Positions 1 through 5,615 of a stretch of 8,313 nucleotides of DNA are shown piece by piece (position 1 is the stretch's first letter; every line of letters starts with the position of its first letter). The position numbers were made by a program, and so were the translations under genes. The stretch lies in contig JBOFFH010000035.1 of NCBI GenBank assembly GCA_051648485.1, positions 1 to 8,313 of the forward strand, written 5' to 3'. The DNA is from JAGNZR01 sp051648485. GTDB lineage: Bacteria > Fusobacteriota > Fusobacteriia > Fusobacteriales > Fusobacteriaceae. The notes under the pieces are model-generated. The model worked only from the letters and a program-made list of their open reading frames with translations. It was not told where the DNA came from and made no database searches.

Positions 1-35
1 CTCTTTATCTTTTTTTCAAACTTTTTACCATAAAC

Positions 36-71
36 AAAAAAAGATGCTCACCAATTAAGGTAGCATCTTTT
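36..71 (-). terminator. Rho-independent terminator after the 79-residue gene
   Basis: On the minus strand a 10-bp arm AAAAGATGCT (71 to 62) pairs with AGCATCTTTT (48 to 39). An inner ACC/GGT stem closes a small AATT-type loop, with one unpaired base on the 3' side. The 3' arm runs straight into a U tract (seven T's in all on the minus strand). It starts about 10 bases after the stop codon of the 79-residue gene, the expected place for its terminator. Bases 1-35, beyond it, are T-rich and show nothing I can name. Confidence 0.85.
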
Positions 72-80
72 CGATATTTT

Positions 81-320
81 TTATTCAGCTATTTCTTGAA
101 ATAGAACCCATTCAGCTTCTTCTTTTTTAAAATATCTGATTATCCAATTATCTTCTAAAATTAATTTCAATTTTTCTATATATTTTAAAGCTCCTTCTTC
201 CAATAAAAAGAACTCTCTAGACTGAATAAAATCATAAACTTCATTTTCATAAATTTTTGTACCTTTAAAAATTTCAACTTTGAATTGTCTTTTTACATTG
301 TCTTTTCTAGTGAATGTCAT
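81..320 (-). CDS. Hypothetical protein, 79 residues, function unknown
   Basis: I do not recognise this protein. It is small, highly charged and lysine/glutamate rich, with no cysteine, no signal peptide and no membrane segment, so it is probably a soluble cytoplasmic protein. The N-terminal third looks beta-like (QFKVEIFKGTKIY). The middle looks helical (EEGALKYIEKLKLILED) and the tail holds two tryptophans. Evidence that it is a real gene is contextual: the ATG at 320-318 has an AAGGAG Shine-Dalgarno (334-329) eight bases upstream, a promoter-like TTTACA-N17-TACAAT lies upstream at 442-414, and a clean terminator follows. It is therefore likely a monocistronic unit. The sequence CAAGGAGACT before the start also precedes the permease gene in this window. 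No function can be inferred from its neighbours. Confidence 0.8.
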   Translation of the reverse strand: MTFTRKDNVKRQFKVEIFKGTKIYENEVYDFIQSREFFLLEEGALKYIEKLKLILEDNWIIRYFKKEEAEWVLFQEIAE

Positions 321-413
321 AGTTTAGTCTCCTTGTTTTCTTTTTTCACGTAATGGAAAAATTTCACATTGTCTCTTCACAACCTAAACTTTTTAATCCA
401 CAACCATCATTAC

Positions 414-442
414 ATTGTACAGGACTTTCAAGGTTTTGTAAA
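414..442 (-). promoter_or_regulatory. Promoter of the 79-residue gene
   Basis: On the minus strand TTTACA (442-437) is followed by a 17-base spacer and TACAAT (419-414). Each hexamer is one base from the sigma-70 consensus and the spacing is ideal. The start would fall near 408-406, giving a leader of about 87 bases before the ATG at 320. The promoter lies just after the stop of the 202-residue gene, so the small gene can be transcribed on its own. Confidence 0.7.
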
Positions 443-456
443 GGATTATCTCAATA

Positions 457-1065
457 TTAGCCTAACAGCTCTTTAAGCATAAGGGCTAAATCTCCAGCAT
501 CCACACCTATCAAATGAGTATAATTTTTTATTTTATTTTCATCTTCGATAACAAAAAAAACTCTATCATCTTTTAAATTTATTTCTTTCACAACACCTTG
601 AACTAAAGAGTATTTTTCACCATCACTGTGAATAGCTAAAACTTCTAATTCTTCATCATTCATTTCAAGAGTTAATAGTTCATTCATTTTTAAAATATCT
701 TTAAAAAAATCTTCAGTTTGAGTATAAAAATCAGTTAACATTTTTACATACTTAGTTCTTTTTAAAACTGTATCTGCCAATTCTGCCAAAGAAAAAGAGT
801 GAAAAATTTCATCTACATTATAAGGAGAAGGTGCTATATCTCTGTTTTTGTAGTATATTTTTATTCCTGAATCTGTTTTTTTAATAGTTTCAATTATAGG
901 ACTTTTACTATTGTCTAAATAATCAGCACCGTCAATATTATATTTTCCTACTGATAACTTTGTTACTTTTTCTTTTTTCATATAATTTGAAAACTCATTT
1001 TCTATTCCTTCGTAAAAATCATTTACAAATTTTTCTAAAAATTTTAATATCTCTTTTTCTTCCAT
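457..1065 (-). CDS. Hypothetical protein, 202 residues, function unknown
   Basis: I do not recognise a family. The protein is acidic and soluble-looking, with no signal peptide or membrane segment, and contains neither cysteine nor tryptophan. Residues 1-35 look like a charged amphipathic helix. Residues 36-80 look beta-rich (KLSVGKYNIDG, GIKIYYKNRDIAP), residues 88-135 look helical, and residues 140-185 look beta-rich again (YSLVQGVVKEINL, RVFFVIEDE). The C-terminus is a short helix (GDLALMLKELLG). The ATG at 1065-1063 has an AAGGAG (1077-1072) six bases upstream. That ribosome site sits immediately after the U tract of the permease terminator, so no separate promoter fits between them. Transcription must come from read-through or from a promoter inside the permease gene. 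No terminator is visible after the stop, where a promoter for the next gene follows instead. Confidence 0.8.
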   Translation of the reverse strand: MEEKEILKFLEKFVNDFYEGIENEFSNYMKKEKVTKLSVGKYNIDGADYLDNSKSPIIETIKKTDSGIKIYYKNRDIAPSPYNVDEIFHSFSLAELADTVLKRTKYVKMLTDFYTQTEDFFKDILKMNELLTLEMNDEELEVLAIHSDGEKYSLVQGVVKEINLKDDRVFFVIEDENKIKNYTHLIGVDAGDLALMLKELLG

Positions 1066-1083
1066 TTTTTTCTCCTTTTTTTC

Positions 1084-1123
1084 AAAAAAAGAGGACTCAT
1101 TATCAAATGAAAATCCTCTTTTT
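1084..1123 (-). terminator. yjeM: Terminator after the permease gene
   Basis: On the minus strand AAAAAGAGGA (1123-1114) pairs perfectly with TCCTCTTTTT (1095-1086). An inner TCATT/AATGA stem extends the hairpin, and the run of T's continues to 1084. It begins six bases after the permease stop codon. The opposite strand also has flanking T runs, so it could act in both directions, although no plus-strand gene needs it. It also separates the permease from the 202-residue gene, whose Shine-Dalgarno starts only seven bases past the U tract. Confidence 0.88.
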
Positions 1124-1128
1124 GCTTT

Positions 1129-2646
1129 TTATAGTTCAGTAGTTGCTTCTTTTAAAACTTGTGCTTTTTCATATTTTTTATAAATAGTTAATGCTAGCAA
1201 CATAAAGAATATAGGACCTACTATCATCCAAATAGTGTCATCTATTTTTCCTTTTAAAGCCGGCTCTATAATTGTTGAAATATTAGCAAATCCAACAAGT
1301 AAAACAGTAAAGAATGTTGCTATTTTTACAGAAAAATCTGTTTTAAATATAACGAATGGTTTTATTATATTTTTATTTTTTTTGAATCTTGGAAATGCTG
1401 CTGCTATAAGTAAATATGGTATTGTCATAGCAACGTTTGTCATAAGAGTCAATTTCATAAAGAATGCTTCTGCACCTTGTCCTCCAAAAGTTATTCCTAG
1501 TATGAAAAGAACAACGATTCCACATTGACACCACATAGCATTTTGAGGCATTCCATCTTTAATTTCAGATATTTTTCCAGGCCACATCTCTTTTGGTGAT
1601 CCTTCGATTAACTGCTTTAAAGGTGAATATATTAATGTAAAGAATGCACCAGTTAAACATAGTACCATTGATATTCCCATATATCTAGCCATTACTTGTC
1701 CTACTGTCACTGCTGCTGCTGGGCTCATTTTAAATGATAATGCAATTTGATATCCAAGATTTTCCATACATACATATGAGAAATTACCAATATGGACATT
1801 TCCTTTATTTACTAAAAATTCCCAATTTGTAAACATTCCTACAAAGAATATACCAGCAGCATAACCTACAGCTATTACAATTGCGGCTATCGTTATACCT
1901 TTTGGAAAGTTCTTCTCAGGGTTTTCTGTCTTATCAACAAGACCACCAACAACCTCGATTCCTCCATAAGCAAAAATTGCAAAAACCATAAATGATGCAA
2001 TTGATATACCACTTAAATAATTCTTATTAGGTGATGTAAAAAATGCAGTACTTAATGATTCAATTGGTTGAGCTAATTTGAATCCATTATTTGCAAATAC
2101 AATAAGTGCTCCTAATAACAAAACTAAATTTAGAAGAGTAACTGCAATTCCACCAACTGAAGCAATTTTAGTTATCTTATTTAAACCTTTTGATGCTACA
2201 GATGTAAATACTATAATTAATCCTATTCCCAATAATCCCATACTTTGAGTTGAATTTAATCCAAAAAGATTCAATTGATTAGTTAAATCCTTTCCAAAAA
2301 TAGCTGTTGAAATTACAATCCAAATTCCAGAAGATATATTAACTAGCCATATAACATATGATGAATACCACATAAATGTAGTTATAAATGCATATTTTGG
2401 TCCTACTGATTTTTCCATCCAAGAATAAATTCCACCAGTTTCTTTTTTGAAAGCTGATCCATATTCGGCCATCATGAAAGCATAAGGTATAAAAAATAAT
2501 AGCCCTGAAAATATATACCAAGGTATTGCTGAGTACCCCATCAAATAAAATGATCTTGGGATGTTGTTGAAACCAAAAACCGAAGTGAAAATCATTAAAA
2601 TCAACGGTACTAGTTTCATTTTACTATCTGTTTTTACTTTTTCCAT
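1129..2646 (-). CDS. yjeM: YjeM-like amino-acid permease (APC superfamily)
   Basis: Inner-membrane transporter of the amino acid-polyamine-organocation superfamily. It resembles Escherichia coli YjeM from end to end as I recall that protein, placing it with the glutamate/GABA-antiporter-like branch. The true substrate is unproven; an amino acid is the safe call. Its 505 residues match the family length of about 500. Twelve hydrophobic segments can be traced, at roughly 12-27, 41-60, 86-108, 137-152, 163-185, 215-236, 251-272, 318-340, 371-388, 398-419, 437-460 and 471-489. Recognisable family blocks are ETGGIYSWM (69-77), AYGGIEVVGGLVDKTENPEK (226-245), TGAFFTLIYSPLK (332-344) and KPFVIFKT (429-436). 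There is no signal peptide. The ATG at 2646 has AAGGAG (2659-2654) seven bases upstream. It has its own strong promoter and its own terminator, so it is probably monocistronic apart from read-through. Confidence 0.9.
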   Translation of the reverse strand: MEKVKTDSKMKLVPLILMIFTSVFGFNNIPRSFYLMGYSAIPWYIFSGLLFFIPYAFMMAEYGSAFKKETGGIYSWMEKSVGPKYAFITTFMWYSSYVIWLVNISSGIWIVISTAIFGKDLTNQLNLFGLNSTQSMGLLGIGLIIVFTSVASKGLNKITKIASVGGIAVTLLNLVLLLGALIVFANNGFKLAQPIESLSTAFFTSPNKNYLSGISIASFMVFAIFAYGGIEVVGGLVDKTENPEKNFPKGITIAAIVIAVGYAAGIFFVGMFTNWEFLVNKGNVHIGNFSYVCMENLGYQIALSFKMSPAAAVTVGQVMARYMGISMVLCLTGAFFTLIYSPLKQLIEGSPKEMWPGKISEIKDGMPQNAMWCQCGIVVLFILGITFGGQGAEAFFMKLTLMTNVAMTIPYLLIAAAFPRFKKNKNIIKPFVIFKTDFSVKIATFFTVLLVGFANISTIIEPALKGKIDDTIWMIVGPIFFMLLALTIYKKYEKAQVLKEATTEL

Positions 2647-2679
2647 GTTAAGTCTCCTTGTTGCATTTTTTTTATTAAA

Positions 2680-2715
2680 ACTATGATAGTAAAAATTATA
2701 TTCTATCTAATAGAA
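2680..2715. promoter_or_regulatory. Candidate operator: two small palindromes in the yjeM promoter
   Basis: A perfect inverted repeat, TTCTAT-CTA-ATAGAA (2701-2715), fills most of the spacer between the -35 and -10 elements. A second palindrome, ACTAT-G-ATAGT (2680-2690), lies over the predicted start site. Both carry CTAT/ATAG half sites, and their centres (2708 and 2685) are 23 bases apart, about two helical turns. This arrangement would suit a repressor, but no regulator gene is visible and AT-rich DNA makes short palindromes by chance. Confidence 0.4.
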
Positions 2716-2723
2716 GAAGTCAA
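2695..2723 (-). promoter_or_regulatory. yjeM: Promoter of the yjeM-like permease gene
   Basis: On the minus strand TTGACT (2723-2718) is followed by exactly 17 bases and a perfect TATAAT (2700-2695). This is a near-consensus sigma-70-type promoter. The start should fall near 2688, giving a leader of about 40 bases that ends in AAGGAG at 2659-2654. It follows the aminotransferase terminator, so the permease is transcribed independently of the upstream unit. Confidence 0.88.
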
Positions 2724-2759
2724 TTTATTTTTAATATGAATTTCTATTTTCAAACAATT

Positions 2760-2785
2760 AAAAAACCCTCAATTATGAGGGATTT
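2760..2785 (-). terminator. Terminator overlapping the aminotransferase stop codon
   Basis: On the minus strand CCCTCA (2781-2776) and TGAGGG (2771-2766) form a six-pair GC-rich stem with a four-base TAAT loop, followed by a T run (2765-2760). Outer A/T pairs extend it after one mismatch. The 5' arm encodes the last residues of the aminotransferase, and its stop codon TGA (2771-2769) is the first triplet of the 3' arm. Confidence 0.85.
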
Positions 2786-3881
2786 TCAATTGTTCTAAAG
2801 TTTTTTTCAAAGAGTCTAAAGTATATTCCACACGATTAATAAAAATATTTTCTCCCATGTGTCCTATTCTTAAAACTTTTCCTTTTAGTTCTCCATAAGA
2901 ACCTGCAATTAAAACTGAATGGTTTTTTTTCATATAATTTAAGATATCTTCAGCTATGTAATCATTTGGAACTTTAAAAGCTGTAACTGTATTCGAGAAA
3001 CCTGATTCTAAATAATTTTCTAGTCCCATTTCAATAAGCCGTATTCTTGTATATTCGGCTATTTTTTTATGCTCTTTCCATAAATTTTCTAGTCCAAATT
3101 CTAATATGTTATCCAGTGCCACATCTAAACCCATCAAATCACTCACTGGCATTGAATAAGGAAAATATCTATTTTCTATAGCATTCTCCCACAAAAGTAA
3201 ATTACAATAATAAGAAGTTACTGGTGTCTTTCTTTTTTTCATAACTTTCCATGCATCAGGGCTCACTGTTAAAACAGTTAGCCCTGGAGGGGCTGAAAAG
3301 ACTTTTTGAGAGCTTCCTAGAGCTATGTCGACCTTCCAGTCATCTACATAGAAAGGTGTCCCTCCCATGGCTGCTACGCTGTCTACGACTGTCAGTATTT
3401 CGAAGTTTTTCAAAACTTTACACAACTCTTTTACATCATTCAACATTCCTGATGGTGTGTCACAATGAACTACGGTTGCATATTTAAATTTTTTTCCTGA
3501 AGCTTCAATAAACTGACTCAACTCTTTTGGAGCAATTGGATTTTTCCAATCAGATTTAAAATGAGTAACATTACCTCCATAAAGAGTTACTAAATCTTTG
3601 AATCCATCTCCAAAAACTCCATTGCCTATAACCAAAACTTCATCACCAGCTTCAGTAAGAGAGACACAAGCTGCATCCAATCCTACCATTCCTTCTCCAC
3701 TCATGAAAATAGGGGTGCTGTATTCTGTAAAAAGTATTTTTTTTAGTTTCACACACATATTTTCATAAAATTCGAAAAACTCGTCATCTAAATCTGGATT
3801 ACAAAAAAATTTGCTACGAGCTTCCATAACATTTTTTCTGACCATAGTTGGTCCTGCTGTCATAAGTAAATATTCCGTCAT
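2769..3881 (-). CDS. Class V PLP-dependent aminotransferase (alanine-glyoxylate / serine-pyruvate type)
   Basis: Cytoplasmic fold-type I aminotransferase of the alanine-glyoxylate / serine-pyruvate group, which moves an amino group between an amino acid and a 2-oxo acid. Numbered from the ATG at 3881, it has 370 residues, normal for the family. The N-terminal LLMTAGPT (5-12) is the family signature. FMSGEGMVGLDA (59-70) is the phosphate-binding region, and D167 in VVDSVAAMGG should contact the pyridine nitrogen. K193 in GSSQKVFSAPPG is the PLP Schiff-base lysine, and R338 in VLRIGHMG should bind the substrate carboxylate. A GTG at 3893 would add four residues, but the ATG fits the family start better and has a GGGGG stretch five bases upstream, itself a weak ribosome site. 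It starts 22 bp after the ABC-F stop with no terminator between, so the two are likely co-transcribed. The exact substrate pair is not determined; PhnW-like or ureidoglycine-type specificities are less likely alternatives. Confidence 0.88.
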   Translation of the reverse strand: MTEYLLMTAGPTMVRKNVMEARSKFFCNPDLDDEFFEFYENMCVKLKKILFTEYSTPIFMSGEGMVGLDAACVSLTEAGDEVLVIGNGVFGDGFKDLVTLYGGNVTHFKSDWKNPIAPKELSQFIEASGKKFKYATVVHCDTPSGMLNDVKELCKVLKNFEILTVVDSVAAMGGTPFYVDDWKVDIALGSSQKVFSAPPGLTVLTVSPDAWKVMKKRKTPVTSYYCNLLLWENAIENRYFPYSMPVSDLMGLDVALDNILEFGLENLWKEHKKIAEYTRIRLIEMGLENYLESGFSNTVTAFKVPNDYIAEDILNYMKKNHSVLIAGSYGELKGKVLRIGHMGENIFINRVEYTLDSLKKTLEQLKIPHN

Positions 3882-3903
3882 AATTGCCCCCACTTGTTGT
3901 GAA

Positions 3904-5514
3904 TTATGCTTCTGTTATTTTTTGTCTAACTCTTTTATCTCTAATATCATAAGTTATGAAATTAAGTTCTTTTAAAAGATTTTTATCATGACTTACAAGT
4001 ATAACTGCACCTGGGTAATCTAACAACATATTTACAATTACTTTTCTTGAATAGTTATCCATATAAGTTGTTGGCTCATCTATAATAAGTAAATCTGTTT
4101 CAGCTAAAATATTGGCAAAAATTTCTAATCTTTTTCTCTCGCCACCTGATAACATAAATACTCTCTTATCCCTGAACTCCTCTTCATCGTTATAAAGAGT
4201 ATCCACAGCTTTTTCTACAAAATCCTCTGGAAGTCCTGTTTTTTCTTTTAAATATTCAATAGTCGTAAAATTTTCATTTTTGAATATTATCTCTTGATCT
4301 ATAAACGCTATTTTTGCATTTCCGTTCAGTATTACTTCTCCAGAAGTTACTTTTTCTTTTCCAGTAAGTATTCTAAGAAGAGTTGATTTTCCTGAACCAT
4401 TTTCTCCTACTATGGCTATTTTCTCATTTTTAGAAACATGGAAATTTACCCCTTTATAAAGAGATTTATCAGAATATTCTTTAGTTACATCTATTAAAGT
4501 TACTATATCATTTCCTGTTTCTCTTTTTCCAAATATACTAGATCTTGGAGCTTCTGAATATGAGTGTTTATCTTCGGGAGAAAATTCAACTCTTTCACCA
4601 TCTAATTTTTGTAACTCTCTTTCCATTCTTCTTAAAATTACTGCTTGGGCATGCTTGTTGTCACACATATCCAAAAGTGTCTCTTTTTTATTCATAGCTT
4701 TTTGAGTTTTATCAACTATAATTTGAGCTAACATATCAACTTTTTTCTCTTCTTTTATTTTAACTTTTTTCTCTCTTAAAAACTGGTTATAGTCACACGT
4801 GTAGGCTGTTACACTGTAGTTATCTATATCAAAAATTCTGTTAGCTACATTTCTTATAAAGTCTACGTTATGAGAGATTATAAGAAATGCTTTATTACTT
4901 TCTGTTACGTAAGTTGAAAGCCACTTAGTTTTCTTTTTATCAAAGAAAGATAAAGGCTCATCTAAAACTATTAAATTAGCACTGCTAAATAAAGTCATAG
5001 CCAATCTTATATACTGTCTTTCTCCACCACTCAGCTCTCTAAATTTTTTCTGAAGCTTATCTCCAAGTTCAAATATATCTATAAATTCAGCTTGAATATG
5101 GATATATGAGTATCCACCTAAACTTTCAAATTTATCTGAAACATTTGAATACTCAACCATAAGTTTTTCATTCAGATCAGCATCTTCTCCAAACTTAGAA
5201 CCTATCTCTTCCATTTTTTTTCCCATTGCAATTACATTTTCAAATGGAACATCCAAAAGATCTTGAACTTTTTTATCCAATTCTATTCTTCCGAATTGGT
5301 CAAAAATAGCTATTTTCATATCTTCAGCTAAAATTACTTCTCCTCTGTCAGGATTTTCATCTCCTGTAATCATTCTTATCAAAGTAGATTTTCCTACTCC
5401 ATTTTTTCCTATTAGGGCTATCTTTTCACCACTGTTTATTTCTAACTCAACATTTTTATACAATTTTTGTGTAAAAAAAGATTTTGATAGATTTTTTATT
5501 TCTATAATATTCAT
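3904..5514 (-). CDS. ABC-F family ATP-binding protein (ribosome-associated type)
   Basis: Soluble tandem ATPase of the ABC-F family. Members bind the ribosomal E site, and act in translation control or protect ribosomes from antibiotics. It has 536 residues and no membrane segment. The first ATPase domain has Walker A GKNGVGKST (36-44), signature LSGGERQ (161-167), Walker B LIVLDEP (181-187) and switch H215. The second has GENGSGKST (370-378), LSGGERKR (455-462), LLIIDEP (475-481) and switch H509. Between them lies a lysine/glutamate-rich linker of about 100 residues (roughly 235-335), the P-site tRNA interaction region of the family. The usual DEPTNHLD block is altered to DEPLSFFD in domain 1 and DEPTTYMD in domain 2. 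The ATG has GGAGG (5523-5519) four bases upstream and a strong promoter of its own. Whether it is a housekeeping or a resistance member cannot be told from the sequence alone. Confidence 0.92.
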   Translation of the reverse strand: MNIIEIKNLSKSFFTQKLYKNVELEINSGEKIALIGKNGVGKSTLIRMITGDENPDRGEVILAEDMKIAIFDQFGRIELDKKVQDLLDVPFENVIAMGKKMEEIGSKFGEDADLNEKLMVEYSNVSDKFESLGGYSYIHIQAEFIDIFELGDKLQKKFRELSGGERQYIRLAMTLFSSANLIVLDEPLSFFDKKKTKWLSTYVTESNKAFLIISHNVDFIRNVANRIFDIDNYSVTAYTCDYNQFLREKKVKIKEEKKVDMLAQIIVDKTQKAMNKKETLLDMCDNKHAQAVILRRMERELQKLDGERVEFSPEDKHSYSEAPRSSIFGKRETGNDIVTLIDVTKEYSDKSLYKGVNFHVSKNEKIAIVGENGSGKSTLLRILTGKEKVTSGEVILNGNAKIAFIDQEIIFKNENFTTIEYLKEKTGLPEDFVEKAVDTLYNDEEEFRDKRVFMLSGGERKRLEIFANILAETDLLIIDEPTTYMDNYSRKVIVNMLLDYPGAVILVSHDKNLLKELNFITYDIRDKRVRQKITEA

Positions 5515-5550
5515 TTAACCTCCATAGTCTGCTTTATAATTTCAACCTAT

Positions 5551-5579
5551 ATTATATTACATTTTTTAAGATATGTGAA
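5551..5579 (-). promoter_or_regulatory. Promoter of the ABC-F / aminotransferase unit
   Basis: On the minus strand TTCACA (5579-5574), 17 bases, then a perfect TATAAT (5556-5551). Transcription should begin near 5544, giving a leader of about 30 bases that carries GGAGG at 5523-5519. The -35 hexamer is also one arm of an inverted repeat, TGTGAA/TTCACA on the minus strand (5597-5592 and 5579-5574, with a 12-base gap). That repeat could be a regulator site or a weak hairpin at the end of tldE. It lacks a following T run, so I do not call it a terminator. Confidence 0.8.
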
Positions 5580-5615
5580 GTCTTTTCTTTTTTCACAGTA
5601 CAACTTCTATAACTA

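Noticed and set aside
393..410. Tiny ATG-started frame (MMVVD) beginning at the predicted start of the 79-residue gene transcript
   Set aside because: It has only a few codons and no ribosome site, and chance ATGs are common. There is no sign of a regulatory leader peptide.
321..456. Possible riboswitch or structured RNA in the leader of the 79-residue gene
   Set aside because: The leader of about 87 bases shows only weak short pairings and no terminator/antiterminator pair or motif of a known riboswitch class.
960..1142. Plus-strand reading frame of 60 codons across the start of the 202-residue gene
   Set aside because: It runs antisense through a well-supported gene start and through a terminator hairpin, has low-complexity Phe/Leu content from T-rich DNA, and has no convincing ribosome site.
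1235..1528. Plus-strand reading frame of 97 codons inside the permease gene
   Set aside because: It is antisense to a strongly recognised YjeM-like coding sequence, with no family resemblance of its own. It reflects the base composition of membrane-protein codons.
2339..2521. Minus-strand frame of 60 codons in another frame inside the permease gene
   Set aside because: It is an alternative frame fully nested in conserved permease blocks (including ETGGIYSWM), with no independent signal.
3251..3487. Plus-strand frame of 78 codons opposite the aminotransferase
   Set aside because: It is antisense to the PLP-lysine and cofactor-binding region of a well-supported enzyme and has no ribosome site or family resemblance.
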